Below are positions 28,926-41,627 of a DNA stretch of 64,000 bases, piece by piece. The position numbers were made by a program, and so were the translations under genes. Source of the DNA: Datnioides undecimradiatus (taxonomy: Eukaryota; Chordata; Actinopteri; Lobotiformes; Datnioididae). A model generated the notes under the pieces. That model saw nothing but the letters and a program-made list of their open reading frames with translations, searched no databases and had not been told where the DNA came from. The stretch spans positions 950,957 to 1,014,956 of the forward strand of contig WARS01000169.1 in NCBI GenBank assembly GCA_008933995.1. Reading direction: 5' to 3'. The first letter of the stretch is position 1; each line of letters begins with the position of its first letter.

Positions 28926-29204
28926 CAGTAGTTCAGTTTCCATCCATATGTAGTGCAAATTTTACCCAAGTCAGCAACAGATAAATGTTTATTTCCTTCC
29001 ACTCTTGTTGTGTGAATGGGAGTCGGTTGATGGAGATAAACAGCAGGTGGAGCCGATTCTCCAGTCACTGCCATTAAACCACTGCAGTGGAAATCATTGA
29101 AAGAACTCTGGTCAGAGGTCAAACGATGGAAAACATGATGTTAGTCACAGGAGGGAGGCACAAACTGGATTTGCACATAAAACAGGTGGATGGAAACACA
29201 ACTG
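28926..29204. mobile_element. MITE-like element with terminal inverted repeats
   Basis: The left end reads CAGTAGTTCAGTTTCCATCCA, then GTGCAAATTTT. The right end, reverse-complemented, reads CAGTTGTGTTTCCATCCACC, then GTGCAAATCC. These are matching inverted termini about 280 bp apart with no coding capacity inside. It would sit in the slc2a1 3' UTR if the distal polyA signal is used. Confidence 0.6.
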
Positions 29205-29772
29205 TAGACTCAATAATGATGATTAAGTCTTAAATGTGAAGGAAACTCTCCTAATTGTGAAAGTAAGAATTTCATTTCCCTTCAGCTGCCACTTCCATCG
29301 CTGCTCATTGTCACTGGTGTTGCAGTTATGTTTACTGGTGCTCAATGTTATTGTGACACGACGTACAGGAAGTTAAAGTGAATAAAAACAGTCCAAAAGC
29401 TAGATTTTGACTCCAAAATTAAAATGTGCAGTATGAAAAGAATATAGCCATAACAAACAGTCTAAAGACACCTTGCTTTTCCTGCTGCAGCACACAATCA
29501 GTTTACTCATGTGCTGGTTAAAACAGTTTCAAGTGATTGTCAGTGCTGAGAAAAAGCTTCCTGGGCTCCAGACTGAGGCCATAGTAGCTACAGTGAGGTC
29601 CTCCGTCAGTTCATCTGTCTTTATGACAGTCTGTGTGGAGAGTAAAGCCCATGTGTACACTAGCATTAGCTCATGGAATATTTGAAACATGGCAGTGGTG
29701 TTTTAAAAGTCTAACCCAAGTGTAACGGGTAACTTTGCTGCCGCATGTGATCGTGTGCATGTATGGCATCAT

Positions 29773-32700
29773 TCAAAGGTCAGGGTCATCCCCCCTCAGG
29801 GTGTTGAACTCTTCGGGGGCAGAGTACTTGTCAGCACCCTGACCAGATGACTGCCGGAAGCCTGCTGCTATCTCATCAAAGGTGCGGCCTTTGGTCTCCG
29901 GCACCTTGAAGTACGTGAAGACGAAGAAGCCGAGCAACAGGACAGTGAAGATGATGAAGACGTATGGGCCACAGAGTTGCTACAAGGACATCAAAGGCAA
30001 AACATGACGTCCTGTCAATGATGTTTAACAGTCGGGTGGATCAATGACGTCTCCGAACAGACAGTATTTAATGTAAATGGCTTACCTCGACATACTGGAA
30101 GCACATCCCCACCAGGAAGTTGGCAGACCAATTGGAGAAACCAGCAACTGCAATGGCAGCAGGCCGGGGCCCCTGGCTGAAGAGCTCGGCCACGATGAAC
30201 CAAGGGATGGGACCGGGGCCAATTTCAAAAAAGGCTACAAAGCTGAAGATGGCCACGATGCTGACGTAGGACATCCATCTGAGCTGGTCCTGAGGAGCAG
30301 AGCACAGCATGATTCAGCCACTATAATTTAAAACCCTGATGGATGAGGTGCCAGTGATCTTAAACACTTACCAACAACGCCATGGCAACTGTTAGAAAAA
30401 CTGCTGAGACTGCCATTCCCATCAAACCAATGAGGTACAGTGGTCTCCTGCCCATGCGCTCCACCACAAACAACTGTACAGAGAGGAAGTATCTTACATC
30501 AAAATGAAGGTATAATGTTGCTTACAACACGGAGTTCAACATCTGAGCCTTGTCAGATGGTTCTTTTATGCCTTACAGAAACCACAGTGAAGGCTGTGTT
30601 CACCACTCCTGCACCAATGGTCGCATAGACGGGCTGCGACACTCCTGCTCGCTCAAAGATCCCAGTTGAGTAGTAAAAGACCTGAAGAAGATGACGAGAC
30701 ACAGGGAACAGGTACTTTGCATTAGACCGAGTTTGTGTTGGTGTGTGTTTGAGCTGCTCTGCTGATTTTAAGATCTGACCTAAGACCTGGACTTAAACTA
30801 CACTAAGAAATGCTTTTTTTCCTTGGACTGATGAAGAGAACTCTGCAATAGGAACTACAACATACAAACAGCACTTCCCTCTGATGGCATAAAGCCATTA
30901 GCTTGATTTCCTAAGACTGTACCATATGTGAGACCTCATTCCTCTGACACTCAACAGGACCCGGTTTTGTTTTTTTGTTCCTTTGACTTACAGCGTTGAT
31001 TCCAGACAGCTGCTGGGAGAGCTGCAACATGATGGCAACAAAAATGGGCTGGCGGTACATGGGAGAGCGGAACAGCTCGGGGATGGTCACCTTCTTCTCC
31101 CTCATCATCTGCTGGCTCTCCTCCTTCATCTCCTGCATGTCCTCACTCACGTCATCTGTGCCCCGCAGCTTCATCAAGACTGGAAGACAGTAGTTCAAGT
31201 AACCATCTATGTCAGCCTGGGATGGCCTTTATAAAGCAGCCACACACACACACACAGGATGCCTGAGGTGCTTGCAGGATATGTGTCTGATGAAAAGGTG
31301 ATATACAAACCCACTTTTCAGTTCTTTTAAATGCATATATCTGTGTTGAAAATGTGTGTATTCTCATGTGTGTGTCTCACTGTTGCGGGCCTTGCTCTCC
31401 TCATTGCAGTTGATGAGGAGGTACCGGGGGCTCTCAGGGCAGAAGGGCAGCAGGATACACTGCAGCACAGCCAGCAGCAGAATGAAGCTCAACAGAAGGG
31501 GCCACAGGGTTGCATTCCCCATAATGGATTCAATCCCAAAGATCTACACACAAAACACACATACATGTGTGTGACAAGTCAAAGCCACACTACCAGGACC
31601 TCCACAGTAATAGTTTACACCTCAGCTCTTTTAAGTGCAGCCTGGTGCCCCCAGACCAATGAAAATAGGAAGTTTCTGAGGGAATTCTCTTTACTGTTCA
31701 TCATATCAACTCCTTTATTTCACTTAAATGTAAGTGCAGTGGGTCATTTCCAGGTTTGTCCATGCAGATGCTTAAGAAACAGGATGCAGGGTGGGTGGCG
31801 GGCTGCAGGGGTGTTTCTAGGATTTGAGGACAGTCAGGACCTCTGGATCTCTGTGGTGGGGTTTCGGAGGGGGGGGTTCTACATTGACTTTTTTTTTTGC
31901 TAATTTTGAAAACTTTTAGATGTTTTTATGGACTGTTTACTTTCCATATCAATTCTGAATTACAATCTTGAGTGGAATACTGAAACCGGTTATCATGACT
32001 TAGTTTAGAGCTATATTCAGGGCTACTATCAAAACCTTTGGGGCTTAAGTCCTAAAAGAATGACCTGTCACAGTGGTCAATTCCAACTCAGTTTCTCCAA
32101 CTCCAATTCCTAAAGAGGCTCGCACTCGGCCTGCCACCCAAACTGGCCTGCCATTATTCTACTTCAGGAAAACATTCTGCAAAACGCAAATTCTGTCAGA
32201 CAAATTTGGAAAAAAGCCTCAAACAGGATGAAGGCAATGGCTTTTCCAAAGTTTCTGCGAGACTACTGATGCAAACACAACAGGTCGGTATTTAAAAAAG
32301 CATTTTAACATCTCAAACATTACCTTTGTTGTGCGGCCAAGCGTTGCTCTAGCCCACAAAGCTTGATAGGTTTACAAGAACACAATAATCTAATTATTGC
32401 CAGTAATCAGACTAAAGCTTTAGTCCAATTAAGATGTTTACTTGGGTTGATTTTAGGAACCCATCTGAGGCACAGGACACTTGTTTGTTTCCGAAAGATT
32501 TGGAAACAATGAAAGAGTGAAGTGTAGTCTACTACACAAGTTATTTAGACAGCATCTTTTATATACACTTTTTCATACACAACTCAAAATGCTTAGAAAA
32601 GAAAAGAGGGGATTTATACAATTAAAATGTTGAAACAGTAAAAAGATAATGAGAGAACTTCCATCTCCACCAAGAACCCATATGCCCCAGCAGTGTGAGG

Positions 32701-35700
32701 CATTATGGTGACACTATTGTGCTGTATGCATACAAGATCTCACCTGTGCCATGAGAATGCCAATCACGACACCGAGCTGATGCAGAGTGCCTAATGCTCC
32801 ACGGAGGGATGTGGGGGAGATCTCCTCCACATAGAGGGGCACAAAGCCAGTAGAGAGGCCGGAGTAAAGACCCACTATGAAACGTCCAGTGATGAGCATC
32901 TCAAAGGAGGTTGCCAGCTTAGAGAAGCCCATTAATGCGGTGGCGATAACGATGAGTACATTGGCCATGAGCATGGAGTTCCTCCTGTAAAGGTAATAAA
33001 AACATTCATTAATAGTCAGCTTTGTCAGTTTTAAAGAGGGTGTCATTCGTAATGGTTTTGCTCATAGGAGGCGCTTGTACCTGCCAAAGCGGTTGGCGAA
33101 CAGTCCGACGGAGAATGAGCCAAACATTCCTCCCACGGAGAAGATGGCCACAGAGAGCGACCACAGAGCTGTTAAAGTGGGCCGAGAGATGGGCTCTGAA
33201 AACCTGCTGCTCCACGTCTCATTGTAGAAGCTCTCGATGATCTAACACACAACACAACATACAGTAGGCTCATGTGTAAGATTAATACAGAGAGATTTAA
33301 CATTTCATGGCTTTTTACAATGTTGGTCAGTCACTTAAGTCCAGACTTTGATATCAGGAGAAACAGCTAAAATAAGACAGTGAACATTTAGCATACACAC
33401 CTGCAAGCATTGTCACTGTGAGCAGATTCATGCTCAAATCTCCTCTGCGCCAAAGTACAGCTTCAAACAGCTGTTAGCATAGCACATTCCTTTTCCAGCT
33501 ACCCGATATCCAGATAGAGGCTGTATATTAAATCAAAGCATGTCATGGTTTTGAGGATCTGTCAGTCGTTTTTGCTTACTTCCTCTTTTATCTTGAAGAG
33601 TGTCTCACTCTTGCATCTCTGTATGCATCTCTCCTGTCTTCGTTAGCTGTCATTAATTGGTTCATTAGTTTCACCTGTGTCTCATTTGCCCTCCTACCCC
33701 TGTGTGTGAATATGTTGTGTCACTCCCTTTATTCTTCATGAGATTGTCTTCATTCATCTGCTCACCTTCAGTGAATTTCCTAGTGTATTCCCTAGTTTCT
33801 TGTGTTCCCATGTGTTTTCAGATTTATGGACTTTCTGCCTCCTTCTTCTTGGATTTGTTTGCACTATTGGACTGACTGACTGATTTTGACCCTACCTGCC
33901 TTGACTGACCTCTGATGCGACTTTGACCTACCCTTTAATATAGTAATATAATATATCTTTGAACTGTCTGCAAGTGGGTCCATCTCCTCAAGTTTCCTTG
34001 TTTCCCTGGGTGGCACATATTGTGACAAGGCGTATGTTGGGGTCCTGTGTGTGTCGGCTGTGTGTGTTGGTTGGGTATGAATAATTCAGCTGACCTTACT
34101 CTCCCCCTCTAAGAACAATATATTTGTCAAGATGGTGAACTACAGATATACAGACCCACTTTAGCTGAAGAATTTAGTGAAGAAAGATTGATTCATGTTA
34201 TTTGACATTTAATCAGAAATGTTTTTCCCTCCACTGCTGACTTCTTTTGAGACCTTTGCTAACTAAGAACAGACTAGGAATCTGCCGTGAAACCTCAGGA
34301 TTCACCCTGAAACATGAGACAGGCGACTCACTTTCAAGATAAGTGACCACAAGGTCAAATGCAAAGGGCTGATGGTTGCAACAGGAGCAACTTCAGGTAT
34401 AACCACAGATGTTGGGAAGTTTTAGAAGTCAGCCATAAAAACCAAAGTTGACTGAGGGAACAAGATCGAGCAGCGTTGCATTGAGAAGAGCTCATGTGCA
34501 GCTCTGTCTGAATGACAGCAACAGTCATCTGGAAAATACAGCTCTGACAGAGGTGCTGTTCAAACTATTGTATCCATGGGACAAACAAGCAAAAGAAGTG
34601 AGTGCAGACTCCACTTTACGCTTTAACAGGGAGGAAGCCCAATCTTTCAAACAGGCAAAGTTTTTCCATCTTTCCTCGTTCGTGTTGTGGATCTTGATGT
34701 TTCTGCTGTTTTTCTTTTTTAGCTTTTTACCGTGGGCTCTCTTGTCTTGATCTATTTCCACTACTACTTTGGGTCATCACAGAGCCTATTACTGCCACAA
34801 CAAAATAAAGGGGTCACATGAGCTTAGGTAGTAGTCCATCTGCTAGCACAACATCTTTAACTTGTCTGTTTAGCTTGAGCTCCTTAATGTTAAATGCCTT
34901 CAACACACCCCTGCATTATCCCATTAACCTGCTCCCTGTCATTTCAGATTTCTGTCAGAGGCCATTGACAGGCTCAGAGGCTTCTCAGTTGCCTGGGAGA
35001 CTTAGGTTCACAGATTCAAACCAATGACATCGTTAGTGTCCTAAAAATTCTTCTCTTCTCACTCTAATAAAAGCATTTTCGTTGCCTTTATTATGATGAG
35101 CAGCTTTGGCATCCTTTGTAATTGAGTAATGTATGCGTATGTTTTTCTTACATGTGCTAAAGTTTGCATTAAGTCTTATTTAATTAGAGAGTCTCTGTGA
35201 CTCTACACAAGGAATGTCACTGATTTCATCACTAAAAGACCATCAAACAGCAACATCAGTCTGTCCAACCATGAAACTTCAATGCTCCTCTGAGTCGCCC
35301 TATCACCATGTACTCACAGTTTTATGCTTACCAAGCAATTTTTTTACTCTAAGGCGACACATAATCTGCCCAAACCTTTTGGCTGATGTTTTTAGGCTAA
35401 TGTGTCCTGGAGATACTACTGAAAGCTAAAAAAAAAAGCCAACTCCTCTATATGTGCAGGTACAAAACAATCACGTATTTGTTTTTATTTGCAGATAATT
35501 CTTCCTACAAATACAAATAGAACTATAAATCATTATTTATTGAGTCTAAAGTCCAAGCTGAGAGTCTGTAGCTTCTGTGTGGAGACGTAGTTCTGATTGA
35601 ACCAGGATCTGCAGCCAGGACATAACGCTCTGCAGCTCAACAGGGTTTGAGGTGATGAACAACTGAATTGATGTACCGTACTGCTGATAGCTAGCTGATG

Positions 35701-37771
35701 AATTTTAGCTCTGTGCAGTTGAGGATCATTCCTTTACAGTGAGAAAACTTGATCTCAATTTGATATAAGAATACAAAGAAATAGATTTTTTGGCATATAT
35801 TGTTCAATAGCTGCACAATATGAGTGAGGATGTGATATGAAAAATTTAAAAAGGCATTTTTCATTTCATTTTGGCAATAAAGGTTCAGTTTGACTTGGAA
35901 ATAGTTTTTTGGTAACCTATATGGTATAACAAAGCCATATTCATCAAACCTCTGTAAAGCAAATTATAGGTGATTATTGGGTTGATTGGCTATAATGCAG
36001 CAATTAATGTATGTGTCTTGAAAGACAATGATCAGAGATTTATGACTACAAGTTTACATGATTTATATAAATGAAGAGTGAAGTCAGTTGTTTTTGTTTG
36101 TTGTTGTTGTTGTTGGACTTCGTTGTGCTTTTTTAACTTCTCACTCATCTCTCACACAATACTCACGTTCTGAGGAGCATTGATGACACCAGTGTTGTAG
36201 CCAAACTGGAATGAGCCAATCACAGCTGTCCCGACAGCCAGCATCAGCTGGGGCGTCACCTGTTGTTACAATACAGAAACACACACACACTCAAACTTTT
36301 TCCACAAACATGTACCGATGTGACATACAACAGCGCACGTGTTGCTGTACAACCCATTCATGCCTACACCTCAGGACCACAGACATCACTCTGAGCAGTT
36401 CGAAACCCACAAAGCAAACACCCGCCGTAAATCCACGCTGCTACTTCTCAGCTCAAAATGATCAATCAGACAGAAGCTGCGTGGATCAGACATGTTGTTG
36501 ATCGAGAGTGAAAGAGCCAAGAGGTTTAGGGTTAGAGCTACTGTAATGCTAAACCTGGAAAAGGACCTGTGCCAGTGTTTGATGTTGTTGCAGTGAGAGA
36601 CAGACTGAGGGCACTTCAGGACACTTAGCCTCACGTTAAAGATGTAAAAATGTAAAAAGACAAGAAATTAAAAGATGGAACAAAGCAAAGTGCACTTTTC
36701 ATGGGCTGGTTACTCCATCTACTAGTAATTACTGTTACTTCTAGTAGTGGTAACCTATTACTATTTTCTTCTATAACACCACAGGTCTCTTTACAGACCA
36801 AAACTAACCCCAGTGTAAACACAAGTCGCTGTGCAGATATAGATAGCAACAGGGCGTTCAGTGTTTTGACAAATGAGCTTCAGTGTCTATTGGGGTAAAT
36901 GCACAGACTGTTAGTTATAATTATATTTTCCAATTTGTAATGAAACAGTTCTGACCGCTGCATCGTTTCCTGGGCATTTGATTGCAGCATTTATTCACTG
37001 CACTGTATTAACTTAGTTTAAGATGCAGCAAAGGGAAAGGGAACTTGCCCCCCTGTGAAGAGTGTGATTCTATTAACAGGCAATGAAATCACATTGTTTA
37101 GAGCGAATGTTTAGAATAAGTAAGTTGGTTTCATGTACTGTGATTCACACAACTTGAAGTTATACACATTCCTAACTGAACAAATGAACTAAATAACCAC
37201 ATTCAGATATTCATATAATGCATGATATTAATGCTAACCTCAATAACCAGTTATATCTGAAACAAAGTCAAGTAGATCTTACATGTTACAGCTCAGGGTT
37301 ATTGAAGAGTTATGACATCACATAGCATGGATACACATGATTGGCCGACTACACAGGTGGCTCCCATTTACACTCCCAGTGCTAAAACAAAATGATGTTT
37401 GTAGACAAATGCGAAGTGATCATGCGGCAAACATGCAAAGACAGGTTGGTTGATTTAATGTCTGGGTGATAGTTCACAACACCCAAAAACAGGTCTGTCA
37501 AAACACTGAAAACAAATGTGAAACACAATCCACACAGTCAGACAAGTCAACATGAATTCATTTTCACTGAGTGAACTCTCGTGGTCTATTGTAGATGATG
37601 CATCTACAAATAGACAGTGCATACAAATTGAAATTTATATTTGTGGTACATAGTTTGTGCATTTACAATTACACTGACACTGGTTTACCCCCATAGCCAC
37701 CAACAGACTCGCCACTATTTAGCATTGTCATGCAGTGATGACAGAGCAGTTACCTTGCTGTGGCTCTCCAT
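29773..37771 (-). CDS. slc2a1: GLUT1 facilitative glucose transporter, 10 exons, complete
   Basis: Exons: 37754-37771, 36167-36259, 33081-33241, 32744-32984, 31381-31543, 30992-31179, 30577-30681, 30372-30473, 30086-30289, 29773-29979; 493 aa (human GLUT1 is 492). As I recall the human gene, exon lengths 161, 241, 163, 188, 105, 102 and 204 are the same. It is a 12-TM MFS uniporter for glucose at the plasma membrane. Seen: [12 protein letters not shown] in TM1, an N-glycosylation site (NETW, N44), GRR and PESPR/PETKG sugar-transporter motifs, the [10 protein letters not shown] substrate motif in TM7, and GPGPIPWF in TM10. The C terminus (APEEFNTL...) resembles GLUT1 and not GLUT3. Teleosts carry slc2a1a and slc2a1b; I cannot assign which. 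The first coding exon encodes only six residues (MESHSK). Intron 2 carries a solo LTR. Confidence 0.94.
31544..32743. other. slc2a1 intron 4
   Basis: A 1.2 kb intron. A GTTTCTAGGATTTGAGGACAG segment near 31810 looks like the end of a dispersed repeat, but no boundaries are definable. The long open frame on the plus strand over exon 5 and this intron (31331-31903) is antisense to slc2a1 and not a gene. Confidence 0.5.
33541..34027 (+). mobile_element. Solo LTR in slc2a1 intron 2
   Basis: Begins TGTCATGG and ends TTGTGACA, giving the perfect TGTCA/TGACA inverted ends of an LTR over 487 bp. The body (TTAGTTTCACCTGTGTCTC, and CAAGTGGGTCC near the end) resembles teleost Gypsy-type LTRs as I remember them. 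There is no internal region or second LTR next to it, so it is a solo copy. No clear target-site duplication is left. Confidence 0.65.
34028..36166. other. Remainder of slc2a1 intron 2
   Basis: About 2.1 kb of AT-rich intron with no convincing coding signal. It includes a T-rich stretch at 34700-34730 and a short (TTG)n run near 36100-36114. Confidence 0.6.
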
Positions 37772-37974
37772 CCCAGCTGCTGCTTGGATCACTCACACAC
37801 TCCAGATTTCACTTCAACACTATAGAAGAATCCAGCTCAATCCTGACAATATGTAATTCACTCTCTACAGAAATATGTCGTCATGCTGCCGTCTGCATTA
37901 TCATTTAGTCCAACATCAACGTTAAATCTTGCTCAGTTTCTCGCTCCATTCACCTGCTGCAGTAAGGAGCTTAG

Positions 37975-38045
37975 TGACGTCAGCACTAATTGGATCTTAA
38001 TGGGCTGCCGTGCCTCCAGAGGAGTGGGAGCATCACCGCCATTGG
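37975..38045 (-). promoter_or_regulatory. slc2a1 proximal promoter elements: CRE and CCAAT box
   Basis: A palindromic CRE (TGACGTCA, 37975-37982) lies about 205 bp upstream of the slc2a1 ATG. An inverted CCAAT (ATTGG, 38041-38045, inside CCGCCATTGGCTG) lies about 60 bp further upstream, in the correct orientation for the minus-strand gene. Mammalian Glut1 enhancers are known to use CRE-type sites. The transcription start probably lies between 37975 and 37771. Confidence 0.5.
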
Positions 38046-39334
38046 CTGAGAAGAAAACACAGCGAGGCAGACACGTGTATTGTCAGAGTGGTGATACATT
38101 GACAGATTTATAATCTCTGTGCATATGGGCCTCATTTAAACAGGTATCAAAATCCACCATGCGGTTATAATCATGGATTAACTTGTTAGAGGGCTCTGGG
38201 TAAATATGGGTTGATAGGCCACTAGAGCCCCCATCCCCCATGGCACATGTGCATGCCAAGTTTTCACTAAGTACCATGCACATAGAAGACTACAGAGTAT
38301 ACATGTAGTCTTTATTATATGCCAAGGTCAACCTGCGCCTGAGTGCTACCTGGAACCATGATAAAATATGTCACTTTAATAACACACAGCTTTATTTAGC
38401 ACGCGACAACAACACAAACTAAACAAATTCAATGAGCAAAACTAGATTTTGACACAAACCCCAAGTCAAAATGAGCTACTAACCTCCACCATTTCAGCTG
38501 ACATTGGAATTCATGTAAATCCTCAAACACATTTACCAAAAACAACAGATAAGGCCTGTGGGTCCTGCTGTGGTGTTGGTCAGTCATTTCTGAGTTTACA
38601 CCATTAGTTCATTGTCTAATAGTTACCTGAAGACAACGGGGTACCTACAGGATGCACAGAAAAAAGCATGAATGTAAAATATGTTTAGTTTGACATAAAA
38701 CATGTTGTCAAACACTGACTTAACCCTTTGTTTTGAGTGTACTGAGAAGGAAGTGTCCACTACACAGCCTCTGAAACAGTGAAGGAAGAAAAGAAACCTC
38801 AGATTTACTTTTCAAACTGTGACATTGTGTCACATTACATCAGGTGTCCAATTAGTGTTGATTTTCGATTCATCAGTGAAGCAATAAAATCTTCTGTGCT
38901 GCCCTATTCACAGAGAAAGCTCAGTTCTCTTGCTGCCTACATGTACCAGGATGCATTGCACAGAAGCTTCTGACACCCACTGAGTAAGCTAGCTGCTGGA
39001 TGGTAATCAAAGTTCCACAGCATTGGCTTTAACATTCTACAATTTCCTTTAATAAACATTATAATAAATTATTATTAACAGAACAATGGGGAGAGAAACA
39101 GTGTTAAAGACAGAATTAAAGTCGGTGATTGTTGGAACAGTGAAAAGACTAACCAAGATGGTTTTTGTGAGTTTTATTTGTTTTTTGTCAAGTTTCAAGT
39201 GGTTGTTAAGTTTTGAAATTACAATTAATCTAAACACAGTCTGGTGGGTTTGAAGAGGGCAATGGTGGGTTTGAACAGGGGTCTGTCTCTGTAGGGGTCC
39301 TTTCAATAATATTGTCAGACTCTTAGAATTACAA

Positions 39335-39400
39335 TCTGAGCCCGGAGATAACCTCTGTTGTGATCTGGCTCTATGCAAATAGAACTGAATTGAATTTAAA
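39335..39400 (+). repeat. L2-like LINE/SINE 3' tail
   Basis: GGAGATAACCTCTGTTGTGATCTGG, then CTCTATGCAAATAGAACTGAATTGAATT. This is a diverged version of the teleost tail TTGTGATTTGGCGCTATATAAATAAAATTGAATTGAA. Confidence 0.6.
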
Positions 39401-40269
39401 AAACTGTATAAACTTTAATGACGTTATCTAGACCAGGTTTACACATACTGGAGTTACACTTTCCAGATTATTGACAGTCAGTACAACAACAGTTCAACAT
39501 TGCTGCAGCCTGCACAACATTGCTGTTAGCTGCACAACATGCTAACAGCATGTACAACAGGCTAGCCTACAACACAAGCAATAAAACAGCATCAAAGGGT
39601 CACCAGCAGCTGGAACTGATCTTAAACAGCCTGTGGTTCTTCCTGAACACCAACTACGCCACTGGTGTCAGAAGCAGCTGGAGAACTCAACTTTCTTGAT
39701 TAACTTGACCACATTTACCCCCAACACTGACCAGACCTCCACATAAAACATGGCAAACTGCATGAAAGATACATGGATGGCATGTTTACAACTCACATGT
39801 GAAATTAGCACTAATGTTTACATCTGATTCAGTTGAAATGTATGACAAGAATGTACTACAGTAGACCAACAGTGTGTGTATGTGTCTGTGTGTGTAGGAG
39901 TCCCTCGTGTTGGTCCAGGTGAGAGGCTGTGGCTCCCTCACTAATCCACTGAGCAAAGGAGCTATTTATATGTCCACTCAGTGGAGTCAGTGGACACTGA
40001 TGCCAACATGCTTGACATGTGACCTGATGTTGTCAAGTTTTTCAAAGACGGTGTCTTTCTCTGAAATATGCTGGGACTCACCAAAGTCATCTGATGATTA
40101 TCAATACATTTCAATACAACCTAATGGTCATATTGTGTATTTCTGTGTGCATTTGTGTGTATATGTGACTGCAATATGAAAAAGAACACAGCATATTAGA
40201 AGAAACAAGACATAAGTAGCAATATGTTGTCTGCATTAAATGTTTGTTGTTTGAATGGCAACACTGATT

Positions 40270-40540
40270 GGTGGAGTAACATCATTGTTCATGCTAACAT
40301 GCCCACAGGAACAATGCTTGTAAAATTAGCTACAGTCATATTTACCAAGCTAACAACTTCACTTTACACAAAGTCCAGCTGAGGCTCATGGGAATCTCAT
40401 TTGTTCTGCAAGTTACTGGTCATAACCCAAAATCTTTGATGGTGCTAAGTGACCAATCAGAAGATCACTAAAGGTATTGCCATTCATCCTGAGGGCAACA
40501 TGAAGGCCAGAACCACATTTCATTACAATCCATCCCACAG
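40270..40540 (+). repeat. Interspersed repeat family copy D
   Basis: CATGCTAACATGCCCACAGG head, GCAAGTTACTGGTCATAACCC, AAAGGTATTGCCATTCATCC, a TGAGGGCAACATGAAGGCC segment, then CATTTCATTACAATCCATCC. It shares module order with copy B. Confidence 0.6.
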
Positions 40541-41184
40541 TAAACCAGAGTGGAGGACAGGTATACTGACTAATACTTCCCTGCCTTGTTATGTAGGTAT
40601 CAATATTAATGTAATTGGAGATCAGTCCAGTGAGGTCAGAGGGCATCTCTCTATGTATGATATGATAGTTAACACTTCCCTCTAGGAGGGCAAATCAAAA
40701 GTAGGGATGTCTCCTGAACACAACACATCTCATAATTTTGGGGGTAATTGAATGCATCATTTGGCAAATTCTGACACTGAGTCATAACCTCAATGGTCTC
40801 TTGTACTGAAGATGTATTTCCTTGTTGAACAGTGTTGTAAAAAGGATTTTTTAGTAAATTGTTTTGTGCTAATGTGAATGGTGGGCCTATGGTGGTGCTG
40901 AAGAACAAATAAGGTAGACGTCTGTTGTTATGAGTGTTTACCACAATAGGACCCTTCCTATTGGACCAGATAACATCTCTAGACCAGTCACAGAAACTGT
41001 ATGTTGTTCTGAGAGCACTGTCTGAAGGATGAGCACTAAGTCTGGACACATCCACTGTCACTGCTGCATTTGATGTACAGCTGATGTAAATGTTATAATA
41101 TGTACCTGTCTATCTGCATGTCTGTCTTGTTTTGTCTGGAAACAATATGAATATCTGACACTGATGTGAATTCACTTGTAGGGA

Positions 41185-41270
41185 AATCAAAGGTCAGGGA
41201 TTCTACAAAATCATTGAGGTTCATCCTCTGGGGACCATTCACTAGGAAGCAACTGCATTTCATTAATTTA
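41185..41270 (+). repeat. Interspersed repeat family copy E (fragment)
   Basis: AAGGTCAGGGATTCTACAAAATCATTGAGGTTCATCC followed by TCTGGGGACCATTCACTAGG and CATTTCATTAA reproduces the central modules of copies B and D. Confidence 0.55.
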
Positions 41271-41458
41271 GCATGTTACATTCATGCACACAGTAGAGAG
41301 TGTCTTTGGACACTGCATTAAACTTTCTACAATAGCTCAGAAAGGTCAAACCGAACTCAACCCTTTGAAGGTGAGGGTGAGCGGAGGTGGACTTGGCTGG
41401 TTGCAACCTGCAGCCTCACCACTAGATGTCAATAAATCCTGAAGATTGCTGCTTTTCG

Positions 41459-41627
41459 GTTTGTGACATGTTGGACTTGTCCATGTTGGACACATCCATG
41501 GAGTTATGGAGGGACCTCCACAGATGGTCATAAGGTGTTAGTGTCAGTTTGTGACATGTTGGACTTGTCCATGTTGGACACATCCATGGAGTTATGGAGG
41601 GACCTCCACAGATGGTCATAAGGTGTT
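41459..41627. repeat. Exact tandem duplication, 88-bp period
   Basis: An 81-bp segment (41459-41539) is repeated with no mismatch at 41547-41627, separated by 7 nt. Each copy begins GTTTGTGACATGTTGG and ends CATAAGGTGTT. The absence of divergence suggests a recent duplication. No coding function is apparent. Confidence 0.95.

Noticed and set aside
31331-31903. 190-codon open frame, plus strand
   Set aside because: It is the antisense of slc2a1 exon 5 running into intron 4; no domain, and the minus strand is clearly coding there.
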